Below are positions 1 to 7,253 of a DNA stretch of 13,103 bases, one piece after another. The notes beneath the pieces were generated by a model, which worked only from the letters and a program-made list of their open reading frames with translations, did no database searches and was not told where the DNA came from. Every line of letters starts with the position of its first letter. The first letter of the stretch is position 1. The position numbers were made by a program, and so were the translations under genes. Source of the stretch: an uncultured Opitutaceae bacterium (GTDB taxonomy: Bacteria > Verrucomicrobiota > Verrucomicrobiae > Opitutales > Opitutaceae); assembly GCA_946482625.1 (NCBI GenBank), contig CAMLSH010000056.1, forward strand, positions 1 through 13,103, written 5' to 3'.

Positions 1-1057
1 CGAGCGAGAGTCCGTGGCCAGTGAGCGCCTTCGTGCTGCTCACCAGCGGCCGCGCGCCCGAGGGACCAAAAACCGCGCGGATGGCCTTCGCTTCCGAGAT
101 ATCGCCTATCGGCGTCGAGGTCGCGTGCGCGTTGATATGATCCACCTCGGCCGCTTGGGTTTTCGAATACGTCAGCGCGCGCTCCATGGCGGCTCGCAGG
201 CCGAGTCCTTCCGGATGCGAGATGGCGACGTTGTGCCCATCCGACGCCTGCCCCCAACCCGCGAGTTCGCAGTAGGGCGTCACGCCCCGCCGGGAAACTT
301 CGTCCTCGCTCTCCAGCACAAGCACCGTCGCGCCGCCGGTGCCGACAAAACCATCGCGCGCGACATCGAAGGGCCGCGAAGCCTTGGCAGGATCGGTCTG
401 CAACGAGAGCGCGCGCATACCGGCGAATGGCAGGATGCTGTCCGCATTACCATCTTCCGCCCCAACGACGAACATCCGCTTCTGACGCCCCAGCGCGATT
501 TCGTCGTAGGCGAAGCCGGCGCCGTGAGAAGACGAGGCACACGCTGACGAGAATCCGGTGGAGGCGCCTTTGATTTTGAAGTGGGCGACCAAGTTGAAAT
601 TCACCGTGCCCGCAATGCCGGCGACGATGCCCAGCGGCGAACAGCGCATGACCCCTTGCGTATGCATTTTCTGGATCATGTGACCGAACAAGTAGGGCGA
701 GCCGCCCGACGCGGCGTAGAGCCCCGTGTCGTCGTTGGACCAGTCAGCTTCGGTCAGCTTCGCGTCCCCCAGCGCCTGCTGCATGGCGCAATAGGCATAG
801 AGCGCATTCGGGCCCATGCCGCGCAGGATCTCGCGCTTAACCCGATAACGCTCCGGATACGTCCAATCCTCGCAATCGTACGAATCGGTCTGAAATCCCT
901 TCACCGGCGCGGCGACTTTCACCGGGATCTCCGGCTTCTGAAACGGTGCGTAGACCTCGATGCCATGGCGCATTTCCCGGAGGCTGCGGGTGACGCTGGC
1001 AACGTCGTTGCCGATGCTGGTGATGAATCCGAGACCGGTCAGGTAAACTTTGGGCAT
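1..1057 (-). CDS. FabB-type beta-ketoacyl-ACP synthase, 3' end cut by the window
   Basis: Condensing enzyme that joins an acyl primer to malonyl-ACP with loss of CO2, in the cytoplasm. The first 352 residues are visible, starting MPKVYLTGLG, the usual thiolase-fold beginning. The elongating-KAS Cys-His-His triad can be seen: Cys173 in SSACASSSH, His311 in NAHATSTPIGD and His348 in TKALTGHGLSL. The SSACxxSxH and TSTPxGD motifs resemble FabB (KAS I) more than FabF. The missing piece should be only the last 50-60 residues. It lies 117 bases downstream of, and on the same strand as, the ACP-hotdog gene, so the two probably form one transcript and the ACP could be its substrate carrier. The ATG at 1055-1057 has no Shine-Dalgarno. 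Whether it makes ordinary fatty acids or a specialised chain cannot be told from sequence. Family call secure; pathway role inferred. Confidence 0.93.
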   Translation of the reverse strand, partial: MPKVYLTGLGFITSIGNDVASVTRSLREMRHGIEVYAPFQKPEIPVKVAAPVKGFQTDSYDCEDWTYPERYRVKREILRGMGPNALYAYCAMQQALGDAKLTEADWSNDDTGLYAASGGSPYLFGHMIQKMHTQGVMRCSPLGIVAGIAGTVNFNLVAHFKIKGASTGFSSACASSSHGAGFAYDEIALGRQKRMFVVGAEDGNADSILPFAGMRALSLQTDPAKASRPFDVARDGFVGTGGATVLVLESEDEVSRRGVTPYCELAGWGQASDGHNVAISHPEGLGLRAAMERALTYSKTQAAEVDHINAHATSTPIGDISEAKAIRAVFGPSGARPLVSSTKALTGHGLSL

Positions 1058-1071
1058 GAGCGGAAGGCGGT

Positions 1072-1147
1072 GCGCGCGGGCCTCATTTAACACCGCGCGC
1101 AACCGGCTCTGACTTTTCCAAACCAGCCGCGCAGGTCAACGCGGCTG
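1072..1147. other. Two GC-rich inverted repeats between the ACP-hotdog and KAS genes
   Basis: The 117-base gap holds two perfect hairpins: 8-9 bp arms at 1071-1079 and 1093-1101 (loop 13), and 8 bp arms CAGCCGCG at 1124-1131 and CGCGGCTG at 1140-1147 (loop 8). Neither is followed by a T-run in the minus-strand direction, so neither is a standard intrinsic terminator. They could tune the relative expression of the two genes or stabilise mRNA ends. Such GC stems can also arise by chance in DNA this GC-rich. Confidence 0.4.
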
Positions 1148-1174
1148 CTATGATTGCGCGCCGGCGATATTGCC

Positions 1175-2194
1175 TCAGGCAGGCATCACGCGGGCGGGCG
1201 TGAAGGCGGCCGCTTGGGTGGAGGAAATCGAGGGCGACTTTCCTTCGACGGGAGAGGCCGAATCCGTAGTCGCGTGGTTTGCGCCGCTCTCCGGCGCCGG
1301 TGGCGTGGCCACGGCTTCGGCATAACCAAAGGTCAACGTGATCTCTTCCACGATGGCGGCCTTTTCCTGGCCGACCCGGATCGAACCCTCGAACGTCGCC
1401 AGCGGCATCTTCGCGCGCTTCGGCTTCACCGAAAGCGAGAGCACATCGCCGGGTTTGCACATCCGGTGGCAGCGCACGCCTTCGCAGGAAGTGAAGAAAA
1501 TCGTCTTCGGGTCCACCGCACGGCCGTCTTCAGACGGGATGATCCCCTCGATGAGGGCGAGAACGCCGAGTTGCCCCAGCGCCTCCAACATCATCGACGC
1601 CGGCATCACCGGGTTATCCTTGAAGTGACCTTGCAGAAAAAATTCCTGGCCGGTGATCTTGTACTTACCTTGAGCACCGTGGCCGCTGATCGACGCCTCA
1701 TTCAGGAAAAGGAATGGCGGCTGGATCGGCATGACGGCGGCGATCTGCTCGACCGGCATGTGCTTGGTGGGCTTTGGCAAGGGCAGTCCGCGGACTTTGC
1801 AATCGATAAACAACTTCACATCGCCGACCGTGCGGAGATTGCGGAGCTCATCGTTGTTAATCTGCATCTGGAGAACGTCTTCCACTAGAATGACGATTTC
1901 CATCATCGTGAGCGAATCGACTCCCAGATCTTCGACCAGCCGAAGCTCGTCGTCCCCTACCCGCAGTTTCGGTCGGATGTCCGCCTCGACGAAGCGCTCG
2001 ATCACGCCGATCACGATCGCGGGCACCAGATTCGCGTCTCGCGTCTTGCGAAACTGTACCGCCGACTCGACGGATGCCGGTGAGCAGCGCTTCAGCGTGT
2101 CGCGAAGCGCCGTCTCATCTTCGGCGTTAAAGGATGTGGATGAAGCCAGCCCTGCGTCCCGTGGTTTCTGGCTCTGTTCAACTGCGTCTGCCAT
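1175..2194 (-). CDS. Acyl carrier protein fused to a FabZ-like hotdog domain lacking the catalytic His
   Basis: A 339-residue protein. Residues about 52-135 form an acyl carrier domain with GVDSLTMMEI; Ser94 is the expected phosphopantetheine attachment site. Residues about 148-292 form a FabA/FabZ-type hotdog with FFLQGHF (185-191), PVMP (195-198) and MLEALGQ containing Glu204, matching the FabZ glutamate. The FabZ catalytic His in the PHRxPFLLVD motif is replaced: here the segment reads MPIQPPFLFL with Ile157 (codon at 1724-1726) in the His place. The remaining hotdog, including the CKPGDVLSL strand, looks intact. A 50-residue N-terminal extension and a Pro/Ala/Ser-rich tail (about 293-339) lie outside both domains. 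Start ATG at 2192-2194, no Shine-Dalgarno. It probably works with the KAS downstream. Loss of the His suggests a non-dehydratase role (acyl binding, altered chemistry or scaffold), which is inference. Confidence 0.9.
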   Translation of the reverse strand: MADAVEQSQKPRDAGLASSTSFNAEDETALRDTLKRCSPASVESAVQFRKTRDANLVPAIVIGVIERFVEADIRPKLRVGDDELRLVEDLGVDSLTMMEIVILVEDVLQMQINNDELRNLRTVGDVKLFIDCKVRGLPLPKPTKHMPVEQIAAVMPIQPPFLFLNEASISGHGAQGKYKITGQEFFLQGHFKDNPVMPASMMLEALGQLGVLALIEGIIPSEDGRAVDPKTIFFTSCEGVRCHRMCKPGDVLSLSVKPKRAKMPLATFEGSIRVGQEKAAIVEEITLTFGYAEAVATPPAPESGANHATTDSASPVEGKSPSISSTQAAAFTPARVMPA

Positions 2195-2419
2195 GATTGT
2201 TACTTGGGAGTAAGTTTGGCCTGCCCATGATGTAAACGGAAATATGCCCCTCTCTGGTCACATACTCATGAGTAATGTTCCCCATCAGCCCGCATCGAAT
2301 TCATGGGGACTTCTTCGGATGCAAAGCGCAGTTCTCCTCTGACGGGCTCAGCTCGAGGTTGGAGTTGGACGAGATTTTGCTTTGCACGCAGCCGTTTCCC
2401 GGCGCTGCATGGGCGAAGC
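2195..2419. promoter_or_regulatory. Divergent intergenic region with a 12-bp palindrome
   Basis: This 225-base gap separates the minus-strand ACP-hotdog gene from the plus-strand glycosyltransferase and must hold both promoters. It contains a perfect AT-rich 12-bp palindrome TACTCATGAGTA at 2263-2274, suitable for a dimeric regulator. A second inverted repeat follows, TCCCCAT at 2279-2285 with ATGGGGA at 2303-2309 (17-base loop). No confident -35/-10 pair was found for either strand. The open frame continues upstream of 2420 but does not look like the family there. Confidence 0.4.
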
Positions 2420-3589
2420 ATGAACGAGGGGCACGCCCTGAACCCGGTTTTTTTGATCACGCATGAATTTTATCCGAAGCGCGGCGGCATCGCCACGTTC
2501 ACGGAGGAAATCGCCCGGGCCGCCGTCGGACTCGGCCATGAGGTCGAGGTCTGGGCCCAGTCCGCCCGGCAAACTGCCGAGAAACCGTGGCCGTTTCATA
2601 TCCAGCGCCTATCGGTCAAAGGCACGCATGGCCTCGCCTGCCAAGCCGGGCTCGCCCGCCAGTTGATCGCCCAACGCCGCCGCCTGCGCCACGCCACGGT
2701 CTATCTCCCGGAGCCTGGCCCGATGCTCGCGATGATGTTTTTGCAGTATTTCAAAACCTTCCGGCCCAAACGTCTGGTACTCACGTTTCACGGCTCGGAA
2801 ATCCTCCGCTTTCACAGCAACCACATCTTACGAACCCACACCCGCCGGCTGATCCGCAACGCCAGCCGCATCAGCACCCTCACCCGCTACACACGCGATC
2901 TCCTCTGCGAACGTTTTCCCGAGGCGGCTGAGAAAACCTTTATCACGCCCGGAGCCTTACGCTCCGATTTTGCGGTCGTGAGTCAGACGGCCTCTCCGCT
3001 GCAGCCCAAGACCCGCTTGGTCATCCTGACGGTCGGCCGCCTCCATCCCCGCAAGGGCCAGCTCATCACGTTGGAGGCACTCCAATCGCTCGCACCGCGT
3101 TTCCGCGCCCAAATCGAATACTGGATCGTCGGCACCGCGGTCAGCAAAACCGGCTACGAACAATCGTTGCGCGCCGCGGCAGCCCACGCCGGCTTTCCCG
3201 TGCGCTTCCTCGGCGACCTGCCGGACGACGAACTCGGCCAAGTTTACGACCGCGCCGATATTTTCGCGATGACCAGCATCGACTACCGCCACAGCGTCGA
3301 AGGCTTCGGGCTGGTTTACCTCGAAGCCGCGGCTCACGGACTGCCGATCGTCGCACACTCCGTCGGCGGCGTCGCCGAGGCCGTGGCCGACGACGTCACC
3401 GGCCTGCTCGTCCCTCCACGCCATCCTGCGCAACTGTCGGCTGCCTTCGAAAAACTCATCAGCGATTTCTCCCTGCGCAAACGACTCGGCTCAGCCGGAC
3501 GCGAATGGGCGCGCCGCAACCGCTGGGAACACGCCGCCAATCTGCTCTTCACCTCTTCGCCTGGCGCGGTTGAAATCCCCGCCCGATGA
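2420..3589 (+). CDS. GT4-family glycosyltransferase (GT-B fold)
   Basis: Transfers a sugar from a nucleotide-sugar donor to an unidentified acceptor, in the cytoplasm or at the inner membrane. The 389-residue length is typical. The N-terminal Rossmann half starts NPVFLITHEFYPKRGGIATF (residues 8-27) with the Gly-Gly loop. LTFHGSE (121-127) and LTVGRLHPRKGQ (203-214) mark the acceptor and donor sides. The retaining-enzyme EX7E motif is EGFGLVYLE, Glu294 and Glu302, followed by HGLPIVAHSVGGVAE and TGLLVPP. I chose the ATG at 2420 because family similarity begins just after it; an in-frame ATG at 2303 would add 39 residues that match nothing expected. The stop overlaps the thioesterase start (ATGA), so the two are translationally coupled. 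The sugar and acceptor cannot be predicted; a lipid acceptor is a guess from the neighbours. Confidence 0.9.
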   Translation: MNEGHALNPVFLITHEFYPKRGGIATFTEEIARAAVGLGHEVEVWAQSARQTAEKPWPFHIQRLSVKGTHGLACQAGLARQLIAQRRRLRHATVYLPEPGPMLAMMFLQYFKTFRPKRLVLTFHGSEILRFHSNHILRTHTRRLIRNASRISTLTRYTRDLLCERFPEAAEKTFITPGALRSDFAVVSQTASPLQPKTRLVILTVGRLHPRKGQLITLEALQSLAPRFRAQIEYWIVGTAVSKTGYEQSLRAAAAHAGFPVRFLGDLPDDELGQVYDRADIFAMTSIDYRHSVEGFGLVYLEAAAHGLPIVAHSVGGVAEAVADDVTGLLVPPRHPAQLSAAFEKLISDFSLRKRLGSAGREWARRNRWEHAANLLFTSSPGAVEIPAR

Positions 3590-3990
3590 TTCAGTCACGC
3601 ACGCAGATAACCGTACGCTACGCCGAGACCGACATGATGGGCGTCGTTTATCACGGCAGCTATTTGCCCTGGTTCGAAATCGGCCGCACCACCCTCCTCC
3701 GAGAACAAGGCCTGCCCTACCGCGAACTCGAAGCCGAAGGTTTCCGCCTCCCCGTTCTCGAAGTCACCGCACGTTACCACCGCCCGGCGGTTTATGACGA
3801 CACCCTCACGCTCGTGACCACGCTGCGCGAAAAACCCACGCTGCGCATCCATCTCGAGTACGAACTTTTCAACGGCGACACCCTCCTCGCCACCGGGAAA
3901 ACCCTGCACGCCTTCATCGACCGCCAAGGCCGTCCCGTGCGCCCGCCGCCGCGCTTCGTCGCCCGCATGAACGAAGCCTTCGGAGGTTAA
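3586..3990 (+). CDS. YbgC/FadM-type acyl-CoA thioesterase (4HBT hotdog)
   Basis: Hydrolyses an acyl-CoA (or acyl-ACP) thioester in the cytoplasm. At 134 residues it has the normal length of the 4-hydroxybenzoyl-CoA thioesterase/YbgC family. The signature is at the N-terminus: RYAETDMMGVVYHGSYLPWF (residues 11-30), with Asp16 in the position of the catalytic aspartate, the VVYH element with His23, and Glu31 just after. The middle (VLEVTARYHRPAVYDDTLTL) gives the usual long central helix-strand region. The start overlaps the glycosyltransferase stop by 4 bases. In Proteobacteria ybgC sits with tol-pal; here it sits with a glycosyltransferase and opposite a KAS/ACP pair, which points to acyl-chain or phospholipid metabolism. 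Substrate unknown. Confidence 0.93.
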   Translation: MIQSRTQITVRYAETDMMGVVYHGSYLPWFEIGRTTLLREQGLPYRELEAEGFRLPVLEVTARYHRPAVYDDTLTLVTTLREKPTLRIHLEYELFNGDTLLATGKTLHAFIDRQGRPVRPPPRFVARMNEAFGG

Positions 3991-4016
3991 ATGCGAATCC
4001 GCCGCGCCGATACACC

Positions 4017-4033
4017 GCGGAGTCTTCCTCCGC
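4017..4033. terminator. Weak hairpin between convergent genes
   Basis: The 61-base gap between two convergent genes contains GCGGAG (4017-4022) and CTCCGC (4028-4033) with a five-base loop. There is no T-run on either side, so it is at best a weak bidirectional terminator. Confidence 0.3.
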
Positions 4034-4051
4034 CCGCGACCCCGCAACGAC

Positions 4052-4348
4052 TCAGGCCGGTCGCCGCTTCGGCACCGACTTCGGCTCGACCCATACGCGC
4101 AGCAAATACTCCGCGAGGTTGCGCAAACTCACTCGCTTCGCATCTGGTTTAGCGTAGTCCCGAAACTCCGGCACCACCCGCGCGCGCTCCTCCAAATACC
4201 GCCACAACTCGCCATCGAGTGCCACTGCGGCGCCATACGAATCCACCTGCGCCGCGACCCCGCGAACTTTCTGCTGCCAGTAATGTCTCTCCTCGGGATT
4301 TCTCTGCACATAATCGAACAACTGTTGCTCGCATCGGTTCAAACTCAT
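4052..4348 (-). CDS. Small protein of unknown function
   Basis: I do not recognise a named family. The 98-residue product starts MSLNRCEQQLFDYVQRNPEE and is rich in charged and aromatic residues (Trp25, Tyr24, Trp67), with no signal peptide or membrane segment. It looks like a compact helical cytosolic protein with a basic Pro/Lys/Arg tail (KSVPKRRPA). The frame remains open to 4414, but the 22 extra residues are Arg/Val-rich and the ATG at 4348 is preceded by GGGGCAGGG, one of the few partial Shine-Dalgarno matches in this window. It is divergent from the coiled-coil gene and convergent with the thioesterase. That it is a real gene rests on protein-like composition and placement, so confidence is moderate. 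Confidence 0.6.
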   Translation of the reverse strand: MSLNRCEQQLFDYVQRNPEERHYWQQKVRGVAAQVDSYGAAVALDGELWRYLEERARVVPEFRDYAKPDAKRVSLRNLAEYLLRVWVEPKSVPKRRPA

Positions 4349-4459
4349 CGCGCAAACCCTGCCCCGCCGCGTCTCAAAAACAACCGCAAACCCACGCAAA
4401 CCATGGCATTGCAATCTTCACCCTCACCGGTAATCTCGGCTCGTCCCCCCAACAACCCT

Positions 4460-5272
4460 ATGTGGCAAAAACTTAAAGAGCAGCTCCCCGCGATCTTTAT
4501 CACGGTCATCGTCATCGTCGGCGTCGTCTTCTGGTCGCACCAAAAAGCCGTCGCCGATGCCGCGAAAAATCAAGCCGCCATCGATGCCCTCCGCGATCAA
4601 CACGCCGCAGAGCTCAAAGCCTCGGCCGAGGAAACCCGCCGGCAGATCGACGCCGTCAACACGCTCCTGAAAGACGCCATCCAGAAACGCTCCGCCGACG
4701 CTTTCATGACCGACGAAGAGGTCAGCAAGGCCAACGAGGAAAAGGTCAACCAGCTCGCCGAAGCCATCGCCATCAAGATCCAGCCTTTCAACCCGCTTCC
4801 CAAGACCCCTGAAGAAGCCCAGCGTATCCAGAATGAACAGACCGATCAGATCTCCGGACGCATGGCGGAAAAAATCCAGCCCATCCTCGCCGAGATGTCC
4901 CGCGACCAGCACCTGACCCGCGACTCCATCGCCGCGTACAGCCAGCGCATCACCGATCAGGTCGGCGTCGTCCTCACCGCCGAGATGGCTCGTAATCAGC
5001 AACTCAACAACAGCCTCTCCAGCACGCAGATCGTCGCCCGCGATTCCCTCCGGCTCTCCCAGGAAATCACCGCCCTCTATCTCGCCTCGTTCAAAGACCA
5101 GGGCTTTGCCACCCGCCTCCTCTCGCTCCCCGCGAATCTAGTGAAAGACGTCACCAGCCTCAGCCTCGTCAACAGCTCCGACCGCAAAAAAATGGAGGAG
5201 CGCCTCTTCGCGCAGCTCAACAGCCTCGAACAGCGCCTCAACGCCGAGCAGGCCAAGCTCCCCAAGAAATAA
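4460..5272 (+). CDS. Membrane-anchored coiled-coil protein of unknown function
   Basis: Family not recognised. The product is 270 residues: one N-terminal membrane segment (about 10-25, AIFITVIVIVGVVFW) with a short basic cytoplasmic start, then a long polar Ala/Glu/Gln-rich helical region typical of coiled coil. There is an internal repeat: KIQP at 106-109 and 138-141, and AEMSRDQHL (144-152) echoed by AEMARNQQL (174-182), about 30 residues apart. The predicted topology is N-in with the coiled coil outside the membrane, ending in a Lys-rich tail. I chose ATG 4460 because it places the hydrophobic segment next to the start; ATG 4403 is an alternative adding 19 low-complexity residues. Neither has a Shine-Dalgarno. 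Transcription ends at the strong terminator at 5305. A structural or envelope role is only a guess. Confidence 0.75.
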   Translation: MWQKLKEQLPAIFITVIVIVGVVFWSHQKAVADAAKNQAAIDALRDQHAAELKASAEETRRQIDAVNTLLKDAIQKRSADAFMTDEEVSKANEEKVNQLAEAIAIKIQPFNPLPKTPEEAQRIQNEQTDQISGRMAEKIQPILAEMSRDQHLTRDSIAAYSQRITDQVGVVLTAEMARNQQLNNSLSSTQIVARDSLRLSQEITALYLASFKDQGFATRLLSLPANLVKDVTSLSLVNSSDRKKMEERLFAQLNSLEQRLNAEQAKLPKK

Positions 5273-5304
5273 ACGGAACTCCTTTTCGCTGTTTGCGATC
5301 TCCC

Positions 5305-5340
5305 AAGCCACGCGTTGCCTGCGCGTGGCTTTTTTATTTT
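5305..5340 (+). terminator. Rho-independent terminator of the coiled-coil gene
   Basis: A perfect 10-bp stem, AAGCCACGCG (5305-5314) with CGCGTGGCTT (5322-5331), has a 7-base loop and is followed by an almost unbroken T-run to 5340. It lies 32 bases after the coiled-coil stop codon and is the clearest intrinsic terminator in the window. Only 42 bases separate its end from the oppA start codon. Confidence 0.92.
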
Positions 5341-5382
5341 CTAAATCTACATCCCGCTCCTCCTCCCCGTTCCCTCTTCCCG

Positions 5383-6993
5383 ATGAAACGCCTCCCGCTC
5401 CTCTCCGCCGCCGCCTTCTGCTGCCTCCTCGTATCCAGTCTCTGGAGCCAGACCGCCGTGCAAAACGGAAATCGCACGCAAACGCTCCACCTCGGCAACA
5501 TGGGCGAGCCCAACGATCTCGACCCGCACATCTGCGACAGTCACGAGACCTTCAACATCGTCGCGGCACTTTATGAGGGGCTCGCACAGTACGATCCGAA
5601 AACATCCGAACCCACCCCCGCCGTCGCCGAACGCTGGGAAACCTCCGCCGATAATCTCACCTGGACTTTTCACCTGCGCAAAGCCGCCCGCTGGTCCAAC
5701 GGCGAACCCCTCACCGCGCACGATTTCGTTTTCGGCCTTCAGCGCATGCTCTCGCCGGCCCTCGCCGCCCAATATGCCCAGACTCTCTACGTCCTGAAGA
5801 ACGCCGAGGCCTTCAACACCGGCAAAATCACCGACGCGTCCCAGATTGGCGCCCGCGCCATCGACGATCACACCCTCGAACTTTCCCTCAATCATCCCGT
5901 CCCCTACCTCGCCGGACTCGTCTGCCACGCCGCGTGGTATCCTGTGCACCGCGCCAGCATCGAAAAACTCGGCGCCATCGACCAACGCGGACTTCCGTGG
6001 ACCCGCCCAGGCAATCTCGTCAGCAACGGCTACTTCACCCTCGCCGATTGGAAACCCAGCCAGTTTATACGTCTCACCAAAAGCGAGACGTATTGGGATC
6101 GCGACAACGTGAAGCTCAACGAGGTGATCTTTTATCCCATCGAAAGCGCCGACGCTGAAGAACGCGGCTTTCGCTCCGGACAGCTCCACGTCACCCGACA
6201 GGTTCCCAACTCCAAAATCGCCACCTACCGCAAGGAACGCCCGGACGTCCTGCAAGACGACCCCGTGCTGTCGGTCTACTACTACAACTTCAACACCGAG
6301 AAACCTCCGCTCAACGACGTCCGCGTGCGCCGCGCTCTGGCCCTCGCCATTGATCGCAATGTGATCGTCAAATTCGTCACGCGCGGCGGTGAACTCCCTG
6401 CCGGCAACTTCACGCCACCCGGTACCGCCGGCTTCACCGCCAAATCCGTTTCTCTCACGGACCTGGCCACCGCCCGCAAACTCCTCGCCGAAGCCGGATT
6501 TCCCGGCGGCAAAGGATTTCCGCGAGTCGACATCCTCTACAACACCAGTGAGGGGCATAAGAGCATCGCCGAAGCGATTCAGCAGATGTGGAAAAAGAAT
6601 CTCGGCGTCGACATCGGCCTCTACAACCAGGAGGCCAAAGTCTGGCTCGATTCGATGCGTCAAAAAAACTACCAGATCTCCCGCGCCGGCTGGGGTGGCG
6701 ACTACCTGGACCCGAGTACATTCCTCGACATCATGGCAGGCGACAGCGGGAACAATCATACCAACTGGAAAAGCGCCGAATACGACCGCCTCCTCGCCGA
6801 AGCTCGCAGCACCGCTGATCAGGCAAAGCGCTTCGAGCTATTTCAACGCTGCGAGCAAATCCTCGCGGAGGAAATGCCGATCATGCCCATCTACTTCTAC
6901 GTGCGAAACACGCTCCGTCTCCCCGAAGTCAAAGGCTGGTACGGCAACCTCCTCGACCACCACCCGCTCAAAGGCGTCTACCTGCAGCCCTGA
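5383..6993 (+). CDS. OppA-like periplasmic oligopeptide-binding protein (SBP_bac_5)
   Basis: Captures peptides in the periplasm and hands them to an ABC permease. The 536-residue length fits family 5 solute-binding proteins. A Sec signal peptide is clear: MKR, a hydrophobic core (about 5-20) and likely cleavage near SLWS-Q (residue 22). Family landmarks follow: GEPNDLDPHI (41-50), ALYEGLAQYDP, the ERWETSADNLTWTFHLR / WSNGEPLTAHDFVF block (84-117), VRRALALAIDRNVI, and AGWGGDYLDPSTF in the second lobe. The two Cys at 13-14 sit inside the hydrophobic core, so a lipobox is unlikely. The ATG at 5383 is chosen by the signal peptide; an ATG at 5293 would lie inside the preceding terminator region. 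No oppBCDF genes are adjacent, so it is an orphan here and its permease must be encoded elsewhere. Confidence 0.93.
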   Translation: MKRLPLLSAAAFCCLLVSSLWSQTAVQNGNRTQTLHLGNMGEPNDLDPHICDSHETFNIVAALYEGLAQYDPKTSEPTPAVAERWETSADNLTWTFHLRKAARWSNGEPLTAHDFVFGLQRMLSPALAAQYAQTLYVLKNAEAFNTGKITDASQIGARAIDDHTLELSLNHPVPYLAGLVCHAAWYPVHRASIEKLGAIDQRGLPWTRPGNLVSNGYFTLADWKPSQFIRLTKSETYWDRDNVKLNEVIFYPIESADAEERGFRSGQLHVTRQVPNSKIATYRKERPDVLQDDPVLSVYYYNFNTEKPPLNDVRVRRALALAIDRNVIVKFVTRGGELPAGNFTPPGTAGFTAKSVSLTDLATARKLLAEAGFPGGKGFPRVDILYNTSEGHKSIAEAIQQMWKKNLGVDIGLYNQEAKVWLDSMRQKNYQISRAGWGGDYLDPSTFLDIMAGDSGNNHTNWKSAEYDRLLAEARSTADQAKRFELFQRCEQILAEEMPIMPIYFYVRNTLRLPEVKGWYGNLLDHHPLKGVYLQP

Positions 6994-7028
6994 TTCCGAG
7001 ACAGACGACTCCGCGCTTTCGCTTCCGA

Positions 7029-7058
7029 ATAGGGCGTGCTGTCTCTTGCTGACGCGCC
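7029..7058 (+). repeat. Degenerate REP-like element
   Basis: It starts ATAGGGCGTG and ends CGCGCC followed by GG, resembling the intact REP at 9228 (GTAG head, GGCGCGTTA stem, CGCGCC end followed by GG). Only the outer six base pairs (GGCGTG with CGCGCC, one G-T pair) still match; the inner stem is lost. This may be a decayed copy. Confidence 0.35.
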
Positions 7059-7170
7059 GGATAACTCTGCCCGCCATTAGCGAAGCGAGATGTAAGTTCC
7101 TTTAGAAACACCACGCGGCGCAGACGTCCGCGCAGAGTCGCAAAAAATAAAGGGCATATGAACCGCTAGA

Positions 7171-7186
7171 GGCGCCTATAGGCGCC
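7171..7186. repeat. Perfect 16-bp palindrome
   Basis: GGCGCCTATAGGCGCC is identical to its reverse complement. It lies in the gene-free stretch between two convergent genes and is not followed by a T-run. It could be a protein-binding site, a cruciform or a mobile-repeat core; the sequence does not decide. Confidence 0.6.
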
Positions 7187-7253
7187 CCGGGAAGGAAGAC
7201 CGTCCGGACAGGCAAGTTCTGCGCCTCTTTGCGGCCAAACTTCCGACTAAATT

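Noticed and set aside
581..1888. Long plus-strand open frames opposite the KAS and ACP-hotdog genes
   Set aside because: Both are Arg/His-rich shadows; the minus strand shows full active-site motifs in both genes.
2303..2419. Upstream extension of the glycosyltransferase from an ATG at 2303
   Set aside because: The extra 39 residues are Arg/Ser-rich, unlike the family, whose N-terminus fits the ATG at 2420; the ATG at 2303 is also part of an inverted repeat.
5293..5382. Upstream start of oppA at 5293
   Set aside because: It would translate through the terminator hairpin of the preceding gene and hide the signal peptide inside the protein.
5347..6759. Very long minus-strand open frame (470 codons) opposite oppA
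   Set aside because: It is a shadow of the GC-rich oppA gene: Gly/Val/Glu-rich with no recognisable motif, while the plus strand is a clear OppA.
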